DNA of 64,000 bases from Corynebacterium meitnerae (GCF_027570075.1 NZ_JAKMUS010000005.1:62001-126000), one strand, 5' to 3'. Shown: positions 18,303-26,476, numbered from the stretch's first letter. Program-made: numbers and translations. Notes: a model not told the origin generated them from the letters alone.

Positions 18303-19603
18303 CAGGATTCGCTCTTCTTCCGGGCGAAGACAAAGGCGATGACCATGAGGGCGGAGACAATCGTCGATATGAGCAAAATGACATCAATCGGCTGGGTGGC
18401 AATCCATGTGGTGAGGTCCCCCGCGCCGAGGTCATAGACGGTCTGATTCGGGTCGACCGATGCGTCGCGGCCCAGGCTGACCACGGCAAGCGCGGTGCCC
18501 AAAATCGAGGTCACACCGATGACCATGAGGATGAGATCGGTGAAGAAGCTCGCGGAACGGCGGCGCTCGTTTTCAATGTTGTCAATGCGTGCCTGACAGA
18601 TCTGCAACTTGGTGGACACAGGATCAGCTAGCACATCGTCGAAATCCCACACGTCCAAAATGCGCTCAGTTTCCTGGCGCGAGGACGGGTTCACGAACTT
18701 CCCTACCTCGGACTTCTTCAGCAAAAGCGCCTCAGCAAAATCCATTTCTTGGCGGAGTTGCTCGCGCAATTTCGTCGTCGAGATGTCTTCAGACCGCGAC
18801 ATGGCCCACGACAGAATCTCCGTCAGCTGTGAATCAATGCGCCCCATCGCGGAATAGAAGAACTGCGCGCGCAGCAGCGCCTTCCATGCCTCCTGCATCT
18901 CCGCGCGATTTTCAGGGGTTTCCCTCACATAGATGTAGTTCATCCAGTCAGCGGAATGATGGATCTCACCGCGCTCAAGCTTTTCGACGATCCCCTTCCT
19001 CTCCTTATTATTCGCCAACCACGCTTCTGCGAAGTGGTACTCCTCCGCGCCTGCATTCTCGCGATCGAGGATAAGTGCACGTGATGCCCACGCGTTCTCA
19101 ACTGGGGTTTCACCTTGGAAAACCACGAAGTTCTCGTAGCCCTCAACGGACATGATCGTGTTCTTCAGATCGTTGTAGTTTTCCGTGATCGCGTGCGATG
19201 TCACGTACGCCGCAGCGGCTTGGACATCTTGTTCCACATCGGCGGCCTCGCGCTCCTGGATATCCACGGTGAGGAAGGTTTCTACGAGCAGCACGCCAAA
19301 ATCGCACAACTGCCATTGGACGTGGGTGACGCTGATATGCGGGAACTGCGCGTGAACATAGTCGGTAGGCACCGTCACTGTGTTCTTGAGCAGCGCGATG
19401 TCATGTGGCAAGTCCACGCTGGCGGTGGAGCCGTATTGCAACTTGCCCTCAGTGGGCTTTTCGCGCAGGTGCGTGGCACCTGAGGCGGTGGCGACGGACT
19501 CCCAGAACTGGAAGTTCGCAGCCGTTTCACAAAACTCCACGCCGGGCAGGAAGAAGCAGTCAACGCGTAGTGGGGAGACGAGGCGGAAACTAGCGGTTTT
19601 CAC
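18302..19603 (-). CDS. Two-TM protein with CorA-like layout, unknown function
   Basis: 433 aa, not recognised. The N-terminal 200 residues are soluble, a mixed alpha/beta region containing VDLPHDIALLKNTV and VTHVQWQLCDFGVLL. A long helical, probably coiled-coil part follows (about 215-355, rich in Glu/Arg). The C-terminus has two TM helices (about 357-380 and 406-427) joined by a 27-residue loop, then RKKSES. This matches CorA-like channels in layout, but no Gly-Met-Asn motif ends TM1, so magnesium transport is not supported. Its start overlaps the solute-binding protein gene by 14 bases and its stop overlaps the MFS start. A structural or signalling partner of that exported protein is an inference. 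Confidence 0.72.
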   Translation of the reverse strand: MKTASFRLVSPLRVDCFFLPGVEFCETAANFQFWESVATASGATHLREKPTEGKLQYGSTASVDLPHDIALLKNTVTVPTDYVHAQFPHISVTHVQWQLCDFGVLLVETFLTVDIQEREAADVEQDVQAAAAYVTSHAITENYNDLKNTIMSVEGYENFVVFQGETPVENAWASRALILDRENAGAEEYHFAEAWLANNKERKGIVEKLERGEIHHSADWMNYIYVRETPENRAEMQEAWKALLRAQFFYSAMGRIDSQLTEILSWAMSRSEDISTTKLREQLRQEMDFAEALLLKKSEVGKFVNPSSRQETERILDVWDFDDVLADPVSTKLQICQARIDNIENERRRSASFFTDLILMVIGVTSILGTALAVVSLGRDASVDPNQTVYDLGAGDLTTWIATQPIDVILLISTIVSALMVIAFVFARKKSES

Positions 19604-20618
19604 GGTTGACCTCCACGTTCTCTAGGTTGACGATGGCAATTCGCCCGGCCAGTGGGCCATCCAACATCTTGATCGTGGTCTGGCTTCCTTCCGCCAGATC
19701 CTTCGGCCATTCCAGCACGCGGGCGGCAACGCCAGGTGGGACAGCCCCCATGGGTTTCCCGAATTCATCGAGTACCTCCACCAGGCCGTCGCCTGTGAGC
19801 ACCACGTGGTCAGGGCTGACGGTGAGCGCCTCCACCTGTTCGCGGTAGCGGTCAGTGTTCTTGTATTCCTTCAGCGACGCGTTGAACCGTGCCATGACGT
19901 CACGGGAAATCTTGCTCTTCCGGATGAGGAAGTACACGCTGTCCTCGGATGACAAAGCCGGGTCATCCCCTTCGATGATGCGGAATTCACTGGCGTCACC
20001 GGAGAATTTCTCGCTTTCCAGCGTGGCACGACCAACAATGTCTGACTCAGCGAGCAGGTCTACTTCCCCCTGTGCCAATGCCGCGAAACCGGCGATGGTG
20101 GAGGGATAAGATGTGAATTCCGCGTGAGAGTTTTCCAGCTCCGGCCAGTAGTCATAGCCGTCGATCTTGCCTACGCGGATTCCCGTGAGATCGCCACGGA
20201 GAACAGCGTCAGGGATCTGCTCATCGGTGCGTGCGAACAGAACGTAGCGGTAGCTGACGAGTGGGTCGGAGTACTCAAAAAGCTCTTCACGCTCGGCGGA
20301 CTTGACCATCGGGAAGATGCCAAAGGCGGTGCCACGCTCTACTTTGTCCAAACCGGGCGCCCAGTTATCAAAGGCAATATTGGCGTTGTAACCACTGCTG
20401 GCCAGGACAGAGGTAACCATGTCGCCGATGATGCCGCCCTGCTCCGCAGTGGTATCCACGTAGGGCTCCCAATCAGACGTGAGCACTTGGACGGACTGCG
20501 CCGCCTTAGGTGGCTGTACCCGGACCATCAGGATGGAGGCAACGATTGAAAACACGCAGATGAAAAGAAACAGCAACTGTAACCAGCGTGTTTTCTTCTT
20601 GTCTTTAGTCGGAGGCAC
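19590..20618 (-). CDS. Membrane-anchored extracellular solute-binding protein (SBP_bac_3-like)
   Basis: 342 aa. Short basic N-terminus (KDKKKTRW), one TM anchor (about 12-32), then an extracytoplasmic domain (about 42-260) with the family-3 solute-binding pattern: a first strand VLTSDWEPYV, GGIIGDMVTSVL, the ligand-lobe LVSYRYVLFAR, GDLTGIRVGKIDGYDYWP and a DLLAESDIVGRA hinge. About 80 extra C-terminal residues, probably beta-rich, follow. There is no lipobox and no ABC permease or ATPase nearby, so it looks like a tethered sensor of amino-acid-like ligands rather than a transporter subunit. The start is GTG with AAAGGA seven bases upstream. It is the first gene of the three after rsmI. Confidence 0.78.
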   Translation of the reverse strand: MPPTKDKKKTRWLQLLFLFICVFSIVASILMVRVQPPKAAQSVQVLTSDWEPYVDTTAEQGGIIGDMVTSVLASSGYNANIAFDNWAPGLDKVERGTAFGIFPMVKSAEREELFEYSDPLVSYRYVLFARTDEQIPDAVLRGDLTGIRVGKIDGYDYWPELENSHAEFTSYPSTIAGFAALAQGEVDLLAESDIVGRATLESEKFSGDASEFRIIEGDDPALSSEDSVYFLIRKSKISRDVMARFNASLKEYKNTDRYREQVEALTVSPDHVVLTGDGLVEVLDEFGKPMGAVPPGVAARVLEWPKDLAEGSQTTIKMLDGPLAGRIAIVNLENVEVNRENR

Positions 20619-20626
20619 GACCGGAT

Positions 20627-20679
20627 CCTTTCATCGTCACCCTTTATCGTCATCCTTTATTGTCATCCTTTATTGGCAT
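20627..20679 (-). repeat. Four tandem 13-14 bp units carrying Shine-Dalgarno-like AAAGG
   Basis: On the minus strand the unit reads AATAAAGGATGAC, with small changes between copies (20667-20679, 20654-20666, 20641-20653, 20627-20640). The first copy covers the last codons of rsmI and the last lies just before the GTG start of the solute-binding protein. Every copy holds AAAGG or AAAGGA, and most are followed by an ATG or GTG trinucleotide. Confidence 0.85.
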
Positions 20680-21521
20680 CGTCTCAGCAGCGCTGCGTCG
20701 TACAGGTCCCCCACCTTGACACCAGCTGCCTTGGCTACATCCTTCACAGCATCCTTGAGACGCATGCCGGAATCAACCTTGGCTAGAACTGCTTCCACCA
20801 AATCTTCCTCGTCCGCGGGAGCCGGCGTGGAGTCTGCACCGTCAATCACAACGGTGATCTCACCGCGCAGGCCATCGGCAGCCCACTCGGCGAGTTCAGC
20901 CAAGGTGCCGCGGCGCACTTCCTCGTAGGTTTTGGTCAGCTCACGGCAGACTGCTACTCGACGCTCCGGCCCCAGCACCTCAGCCGCGTGCGCCAGCGTT
21001 CCACCAATGCGGTGGGGGGACTCAAAGAAACAGATCGCGCGCTTCTCCCCTTTCAGGGATTCCAGCCAGGTGGTGCGCGCACCGGATTTACGTGGGGCGA
21101 AACCATCGAAGATGAAGCGCCCAACACCCAAACCCGACAGTGCCAGAGCAGTCGTCACCGCCGATGGCCCCGGCAGACACGTCACCCGAACACCCGCATC
21201 ATGGGCCGCGGACACGATCGAGTGACCTGGGTCAGAGACAAGTGGCATGCCCGCGTCGGAGATGACCAGGACGAGGCGGGAACGAGCGACGTCGATAAGC
21301 TCCTGTGCCCTGTGGTCCTCATTGTGATCGAAATTGGACACGACCTTGCCACGAATCTCCGCGCCGAGCGCTGCGGCGAGTGCACGAGCCCGGCGCGTGT
21401 CCTCGGCAGCAATGACATCAGCGCGCTCAAGAGCCTCCACGAGACGTGGCGACGCATCGCGGATATTGCCCAGTGGAGTGGCGGCGACAAGTATGCCTGT
21501 GGCGACAAGCGAATCATCCAT
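20670..21521 (-). CDS. rsmI: 16S rRNA (cytidine1402-2'-O)-methyltransferase
   Basis: SAM-dependent methyltransferase of the tetrapyrrole-methylase fold, 283 aa, which 2'-O-methylates C1402 in the ribosomal P site. The segments ATPLGNIRDASPR, AAEDTRR, ISDAGMPLVSDPG and LPGPSAVTTALALSG are all present. The start at 21521 (MDDSLVA) is preferred; an ATG at 21539 would overlap the divergent pmt start. The last codons fall in a tandem repeat (20627-20679). Confidence 0.94.
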   Translation of the reverse strand: MDDSLVATGILVAATPLGNIRDASPRLVEALERADVIAAEDTRRARALAAALGAEIRGKVVSNFDHNEDHRAQELIDVARSRLVLVISDAGMPLVSDPGHSIVSAAHDAGVRVTCLPGPSAVTTALALSGLGVGRFIFDGFAPRKSGARTTWLESLKGEKRAICFFESPHRIGGTLAHAAEVLGPERRVAVCRELTKTYEEVRRGTLAELAEWAADGLRGEITVVIDGADSTPAPADEEDLVEAVLAKVDSGMRLKDAVKDVAKAAGVKVGDLYDAALLRRCQ

Positions 21522-21537
21522 GGCAACCAGCTTAAGC

Positions 21538-23115
21538 ATGACCAGTAAGATCACCAGCGTGAGTTCTGCTGTGAAGACCCCCGCGCCCACCGCCCCCATC
21601 ACTGTGCCGTGGACGCGCCGGGACACCGTCACCACCGTTGTGATCGGCATCATTGCACTGTTCACGCGGTTCGTGGGTGTGACTACAGCAGATTCAAAAG
21701 GCACCCCTGTTTTCGATGAAAAGCACTACGCGCCGCAGGCCTGGGACATCGCCCGCTCCTGGTTCAACCCGGTTCTGGGCGGCATTGAATCCAACCCGGG
21801 CTACGGCCTGGTGGTGCACCCACCGCTGGGTAAGCAGCTGGCGGCGCTCGGTGAGATGCTCTTCGGATATACCCCGCTGGGCTGGCGTTTTGTTGCTGCG
21901 CTCTTCGGTGCGGCCGTCGTTGTGTTCACGATGCTGCTCGCGCGACGCTTGTCGCAGTCATGGGTCGTCGCGTTGTTCGCGGGCATTCTCGCGCTTGTCG
22001 ACGGTGTCTTGCTGGTCATCGGCCGCTTCGGCATGCTCGACGTGTTCATCCTGCTGCCTATTGTCATGGCGGCGTGGACCCTGGCGGGTGATATGCGGCA
22101 GGTCCACCAGCGCCTGCACGATGCGTATGTCAGTGGCCGTATCGCCGAATCCGGCCCCTTCGGCCCACGCTTGGGCTTCCGCTGGTGGCGTTTTGCCACG
22201 GGTGTGCTGCTCGGCTTGGCGCTGTCTGTGAAGTGGTCCGGCCTGTACTACATCGCGTTCTTTGGCCTGCTGTCGTCGTTCTACGACCTGTGGTTGCGCC
22301 GCCGCTACGGGGTGGCCAAGCCGGTTGCTGGTACGTTGCTGCGCGACGTGCCTTCGGCACTGGCCTCCATCGTGCTCATCCCCGCTGTGCTGTACGTCTG
22401 GTCCTGGCGCGCGTGGTTCGCATCGGAGACCTCCGTGTACCGGCACTCACTGTCGGACGGCACCATCGAAGGCTCCGACTGGTCCTGGCTCACCCAGCTT
22501 CCTGAGCCAGTCGCCGGCTGGTTCTACTACCACTTCTCCGTTCTGCGCTTCCACTCTGAACTGACCAGTTCCGGCGGCCACTCCCACCCATGGGATTCCA
22601 AGCCGTGGTCCTGGCTCGTCGCCTCCCGGCCGATCCTGTACTACTCCTCCACCGGCATTGAGTGCGCTGGTGGCCAGGAATGCCGCCGGATGATTTATCT
22701 CTTTGGCACACCTGCCATTTGGTGGCTCACCATGCCCATCCTTCTGTGGGCGATCTGGGCATGGATCTCCCGCGGTGACCGCCGCGTGATCCTGCCCCTC
22801 ATTGCTTTCGCAGCCGGCTTCCTGCCGTGGCTGGCCGCGTTTGACCGCCAGATGTACTTCTTCTATGCCGCTCCCCTCGTTCCTTTCACCATCGTGCTCA
22901 TCGCACTGGCACTGGGGAACCTCGCTGGCCGGGGCAAGCCATTGCCACCACTACGCAAGCTCGCGGGCTACAGCATGACCTCGGGACAGCTCGCCGTTAT
23001 TGGTTACCTCGCCGTCGCCGTAGGCATGTTCTTGTACTTCTCCCCGATCCTCTACGGCTTTGTCATCCCCGATAGCTACTTCTCGCAGCTGATGTGGCTG
23101 CCCAGCTGGAAGTAG
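21538..23115 (+). CDS. pmt: Protein O-mannosyltransferase (PMT family)
   Basis: Membrane glycosyltransferase that transfers mannose from polyprenyl-phosphate-mannose to Ser/Thr of exported proteins, 525 aa. It has about eleven TM helices. The acidic pair expected in the first external loop is visible as VFDEKHYAPQAWD near residue 60. The C-terminal half has the PMT_4TMC-type segments and ends in LPSWK. It is divergent from rsmI, starts 16 bases apart, as in mycobacteria (Rv1002c/Rv1003). The stop codon lies inside a 10-bp tandem repeat. Confidence 0.93.
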   Translation: MTSKITSVSSAVKTPAPTAPITVPWTRRDTVTTVVIGIIALFTRFVGVTTADSKGTPVFDEKHYAPQAWDIARSWFNPVLGGIESNPGYGLVVHPPLGKQLAALGEMLFGYTPLGWRFVAALFGAAVVVFTMLLARRLSQSWVVALFAGILALVDGVLLVIGRFGMLDVFILLPIVMAAWTLAGDMRQVHQRLHDAYVSGRIAESGPFGPRLGFRWWRFATGVLLGLALSVKWSGLYYIAFFGLLSSFYDLWLRRRYGVAKPVAGTLLRDVPSALASIVLIPAVLYVWSWRAWFASETSVYRHSLSDGTIEGSDWSWLTQLPEPVAGWFYYHFSVLRFHSELTSSGGHSHPWDSKPWSWLVASRPILYYSSTGIECAGGQECRRMIYLFGTPAIWWLTMPILLWAIWAWISRGDRRVILPLIAFAAGFLPWLAAFDRQMYFFYAAPLVPFTIVLIALALGNLAGRGKPLPPLRKLAGYSMTSGQLAVIGYLAVAVGMFLYFSPILYGFVIPDSYFSQLMWLPSWK

Positions 23116-23143
23116 CTGGAAGTAGCTGGAAGTAGCTGGAAGT
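23104..23143 (+). repeat. Four tandem copies of a 10-bp unit across the pmt stop codon
   Basis: AGCTGGAAGT is repeated four times without change, followed by a partial fifth copy (AGCTAGCAAT). The first copy encodes the last Trp-Lys of Pmt, and the stop TAG is formed at the junction of copies 1 and 2. Gain or loss of whole units therefore leaves the protein end unchanged. Confidence 0.95.
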
Positions 23144-23155
23144 AGCTAGCAATAA

Positions 23156-23809
23156 TTACTGTGGCCCAGCACTGAGCGTCCGCAGCGGGTTGGACGGCCC
23201 ACGGTCCGCAACCCACATGAACACGAGGGCGGCGCTGGTGAACAGCAGCATGCCCAAGTGAAGCCATGGTGCTGTGGCTTCACCGGAGACGGCGTCCAGC
23301 ACAGCGAAACCAATGGTGAACCCGAACATGGCGCCGACGATGAGCAGCACACCGGGAATCTGATTCGGTTTCCATGCCACCAGCAACAGCGCTGCCGCGA
23401 TACCAACGCGGACGGCGGCGGCCCCGATGAGCAGGCTTGCCATCTCAGGGTCCATGTCCGCCCCGCCGGAACCAGCCACGAGCTGGCCAGCCCACACGAT
23501 GTAGAGGACAGCCAGCACGCCGAGAATGACACGGCCGATGCTCAAGCCCAGGAGACGGCGGGAGGCGAGTTTGCGGAACTCGGTTTCCACGCCGGCGTAG
23601 ATCACGTCCGACAGATCCTCCGGCGGCGACATGGAGCCGTCAGCTTCGACAAAGCTCAACGAGCGTGAGAGAGCCAGTGAACGCTCCCAGAAAGACGCGC
23701 ATTCAGGGCAGTGCGCCAAGTGCGCATCTACGACAGCTTTATCCAGCCCGGCCTCTTCCCCATCGATGCGTGCGGACAGGGCGGCTTGTACCTCTGCGTG
23801 ACTAATCAT
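23156..23809 (-). CDS. zf-HC2 (anti-sigma-like) multi-pass membrane protein
   Basis: 217 aa. The N-terminal zinc-binding motif is VDAHLAHCPECASFW (H-x3-C-x2-C, about residues 30-40), as in zf-HC2 anti-sigma factors. About five TM helices follow (about 85-205) instead of the usual one. No sigma factor gene is adjacent. The start overlaps the doxX stop by eight bases, so the pair is coupled. It may sense redox or envelope state with DoxX, but this is only an inference from context. Confidence 0.75.
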   Translation of the reverse strand: MISHAEVQAALSARIDGEEAGLDKAVVDAHLAHCPECASFWERSLALSRSLSFVEADGSMSPPEDLSDVIYAGVETEFRKLASRRLLGLSIGRVILGVLAVLYIVWAGQLVAGSGGADMDPEMASLLIGAAAVRVGIAAALLLVAWKPNQIPGVLLIVGAMFGFTIGFAVLDAVSGEATAPWLHLGMLLFTSAALVFMWVADRGPSNPLRTLSAGPQ

Positions 23810-24209
23810 CAATAAGCACCTTGTCCAAGCTTGCGCGTCCTGCACCAAAAACAACGATGAACAGCAACAGCATTATCAGAAGAAGCGGATACTCCAGGCC
23901 GCCTTGCTCCGCGAAGAAGCCGGCATCCATGTGCACAAAGTACCCGGCAGCGGCCACCAACAGCGCTAAGACCATTGCCACGATGGTGGTGAGCAGCCCA
24001 ATGATCAACAGCGCCCCACCAACGAGTTCCAGGGAGCCAGCGGTGTACGCCGCCAGCTTTGGTTGAGGGACTCCCGCTTGTGAAAACTTCTGTGCCGTGC
24101 GCGTCATACCATCTGCCACCCAGTGTTGGTACCCCCGTGCAATGAATATGACACCCAGGACAAAACGTGCGATGAGCAGCGCAGCATCGCGCACAGCGGG
24201 GGTATTCAT
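23802..24209 (-). CDS. DoxX family membrane protein
   Basis: 135 aa with four TM helices. The DoxX signature region is LIARFVLGVIFIARGYQHW near the N-terminus, with FSQAGVPQPKLAAYTAGSLELVGGALLIIG following. In mycobacteria DoxX acts in a membrane oxidoreductase complex with thiol chemistry. The start at 24209 (MNTPAV) leaves a 55-base divergent gap to the Tag-like gene. Coupled with the downstream zf-HC2 gene. Confidence 0.87.
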   Translation of the reverse strand: MNTPAVRDAALLIARFVLGVIFIARGYQHWVADGMTRTAQKFSQAGVPQPKLAAYTAGSLELVGGALLIIGLLTTIVAMVLALLVAAAGYFVHMDAGFFAEQGGLEYPLLLIMLLLFIVVFGAGRASLDKVLIDD

Positions 24210-24264
24210 AAAAACTACCCTACAACGTGGAACCAAATGGGCCCCTACAGCAGTCAAAGTAAGT

Positions 24265-24801
24265 ATGACACTTTCACACTTTGAACAAGACACACATCAG
24301 GACAACCAACAACAATCCCTCACCCGGCACATGACGCCGTTGGTTCAGGAGTACTTCGATACAGAGTGGGGGCGCCCGGTCACCACCGAAAAAGAAATGT
24401 TTGAGCTCTTAGGCCTCGAAGTTTTCGTCGTGGGGCTGAGCTGGAATCTGATTCTTCAGAAGCGCGAGGCACTGCGCCGCGCGATTTTCAGCAACAGCAT
24501 CGAGACCATCGCCGCGTGGGATGAGACGGATGTTGAAGCATTGCTTATCGACGCCTCGATCATCCGCAACCGCCGCAAAATCAACGCCGTGATCACCAAC
24601 GCCCGTGCTTGCCTGGCGTTGCGGGAAGAGGGAACGGACCTGGCTGAATTCTTGTGGTCCTTTGAACCCACACCCCAATCTGTGGACGGCACCAAGGAGT
24701 TAGTGGCCGCGCTGAAGGAGCGTGGGTTCACCATGCTGGGGCCGGTGACGGTGTTTGCACTGTTGCAATGCACCGGCATCGTGCACGGTGGGCCTTCCTA
24801 G
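24265..24801 (+). CDS. DNA-3-methyladenine glycosylase I (Tag)-like, zinc ligands lost
   Basis: 178 aa with the Tag fold signature: YFDTEWGRPVTTEKEMFELL, VGLSWNLILQKREALRRAI, DASIIRNRRKINAVITNA and the C-terminal LGPVTVFALLQCTGIVHG. E. coli Tag holds one zinc through Cys4, His17, His175 and Cys179. Here the Cys near the N-terminus is missing, the YHD of the family is YFD, and the C-terminal VNDH-type motif is VHGG, so the zinc site appears lost. The base-recognition Glu/Trp segment remains. It may still be a glycosylase or a divergent paralogue. The start is uncertain (ATG 24265, or one further in). Confidence 0.75.
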   Translation: MTLSHFEQDTHQDNQQQSLTRHMTPLVQEYFDTEWGRPVTTEKEMFELLGLEVFVVGLSWNLILQKREALRRAIFSNSIETIAAWDETDVEALLIDASIIRNRRKINAVITNARACLALREEGTDLAEFLWSFEPTPQSVDGTKELVAALKERGFTMLGPVTVFALLQCTGIVHGGPS

Positions 24802-25332
24802 TTACTTTTTAGCGGTCACCCACACGTCGATTTCGGCGGTGATGGGCTCGACCCCAGCATCGTCGACAAGCTGGCAATCAATGGTGACCAGCTGGCCGCC
24901 GGTCTCACGAGTGATGGTGGAGAAATCCGGGAAGTCCGCGGTGGCGGTGATGGTCAGACCACCAGTGGACTTCTTCGGGTAATCCGCACGCATACCGCGC
25001 GGGATCCAACGGTGGGTGTCCGGAACGGTGACCTCGCACAGCAGGCCCATGGCGGCTTCAGCGCCGTTCAAACCGGCAATCACGTGGAAGGTTCCAATGT
25101 GGTTCTGCACACCCCACCACTTGCCCAGGCGCACAACGCAGCGACCCGGAACAGCTTCCTGGACGCGCGGCATCACCGTGCGGAAGTACGGGGCCTTCAC
25201 CATGTACAGGGCGGAAAACAGTCCACGCTTGATGGGGGTATCGCTGAACTTCTTCCACAGCAACGCGGTCGGGCCCGGGTTGTTGTTGGTGGCGGTTGGC
25301 TTGGTGCCTGGGGTTGTATCAGTTTGAGTCAT
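24802..25332 (-). CDS. DUF4442 hotdog-fold protein
   Basis: 176 aa. A Thr/Asn/Pro-rich N-terminus precedes a hotdog-like domain (about 30-176) with the DUF4442 pattern: ALYMVKAPYFRTVMPRVQEAVPG, LGKWWGVQNHIGTFHVIAGLNGAEAAMG and a C-terminal beta strand series. Related hotdog proteins act on acyl-CoA or acyl-carrier thioesters; no substrate is evident. It abuts the end of the Tag-like gene (convergent, no gap) and starts 19 bases after glpR on the same strand. Confidence 0.8.
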   Translation of the reverse strand: MTQTDTTPGTKPTATNNNPGPTALLWKKFSDTPIKRGLFSALYMVKAPYFRTVMPRVQEAVPGRCVVRLGKWWGVQNHIGTFHVIAGLNGAEAAMGLLCEVTVPDTHRWIPRGMRADYPKKSTGGLTITATADFPDFSTITRETGGQLVTIDCQLVDDAGVEPITAEIDVWVTAKK

Positions 25333-25351
25333 ACCCCGTGATGATACTGGG

Positions 25352-26476
25352 TTATGCGCTCTCGCGGACCCGATCTGCGCCATGGAAATCGAAGTCGTCG
25401 TCGTGGTACTCCGGCAGGTTGGCAAAGTCCGCGCTCTCATCATCGAGCTCCACGATCACTGCGCCGGGGCGGCGCATGTGGGCTGGCAGCGGTGCGTCTT
25501 CCTCAGAGGAAACGACACCGAGGCGGGCGCGGCGCAGCTGACGCAGACGACGCTCACGCAGCGCGCGTTCCTGGGTGACCAGGCTGCGCAGCGCAGACAT
25601 GTACCAGACGAGAAGAGCTGCGCCTGCGAGCGGAGCCAGCCATACCCAGCCGCCACTGATCAGTGCCCAGATGAAAGCAACACCGGTGACCGTGATCAGG
25701 CCCAGCAGGGTGCGCTCACGGCGACGTAGACGCTCTGCACGTGCCTGCTTCTCAGCCTCCGGGGTCCAGCCACCACGACCGCGGCTCGCGCGGGTAAGAG
25801 TTGCCTCGTCGACATCATCAGCAGAGTCATCGGCAGAGTCAGCAGCTGCATCATCAGCAGAGTCAGCGGCGGAATCTTCAACAGAGTCCTCTGCAACATC
25901 GACAGAGTCTTCAGCAGTCATCTCTTCTGCTTCTGGCATGGACACCACGGTGGAGTAACCGAAGTCCTCCGGGGCAAGGTAGGAATCGTCGTAGTCGTAC
26001 TCGGCGGAGAGGTCCTCGGCCTCATCGAGGGTCTCGTCGAGTTCAGCGTCTGCAGCGTCCACAGTGTCAGCAGTATCTGCCTCAGCTTCTGCAACCTCTG
26101 CTTCTGCTTCAGTCTCTGGGGTGTCAGCCTCGTCTTCTACGGGCTCAGCGTCCACAACGTTGGAGCGGGTGAAGAGTTTTTTCCAGGAAGGGGTGGCCGG
26201 GGAGTCGTCGATAAGCACTGCTTCTGTGCTCCCCTCTTCAGGGACGACAACCTCGTAATCGTCTTCCTCGTCGTGGCGGTGCACATCCGCGGCGGTGACG
26301 CGCGGGCGGCGGCGAGCCTGGATTGCGGCGGTGCCGCCCTGGTGGAGGACACGGGTCTCGTCAAAGCCCTCACCAGCACGGCGGATGGGCTTGGAATCCC
26401 CCAAGACCATCGGGGCGAGAACAATCGCCCACACAACCACGATGAGAACAATGATCAGGCTGAGGCTGCCTGACAT
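25352..26476 (-). CDS. glpR: GlpR/SepX-type divisome membrane protein
   Basis: 374 aa. One TM helix at the extreme N-terminus (about 5-26, SLIIVLIVVVWAIVL), a cytoplasmic region of about 230 residues with a long Asp/Glu/Ala/Ser-rich low-complexity stretch (about 125-235), two TM helices (about 267-305), then a basic, RRLRQLRRARLG-containing tail. This is the layout of corynebacterial GlpR, the membrane receptor of the gephyrin-like protein Glp that links FtsZ to division. Its cognate glp gene lies two genes upstream, which supports the call. The start is at 26476 (MSGSLS); the frame further upstream is not protein-like. Confidence 0.82.
   Translation of the reverse strand: MSGSLSLIIVLIVVVWAIVLAPMVLGDSKPIRRAGEGFDETRVLHQGGTAAIQARRRPRVTAADVHRHDEEDDYEVVVPEEGSTEAVLIDDSPATPSWKKLFTRSNVVDAEPVEDEADTPETEAEAEVAEAEADTADTVDAADAELDETLDEAEDLSAEYDYDDSYLAPEDFGYSTVVSMPEAEEMTAEDSVDVAEDSVEDSAADSADDAAADSADDSADDVDEATLTRASRGRGGWTPEAEKQARAERLRRRERTLLGLITVTGVAFIWALISGGWVWLAPLAGAALLVWYMSALRSLVTQERALRERRLRQLRRARLGVVSSEEDAPLPAHMRRPGAVIVELDDESADFANLPEYHDDDFDFHGADRVRESA

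Noticed and set aside
18302-19603. CorA-type magnesium channel
   Set aside because: The two-TM layout is similar, but the Gly-Met-Asn signature at the end of TM1 is missing and the N-terminal domain shows no CorA pattern.
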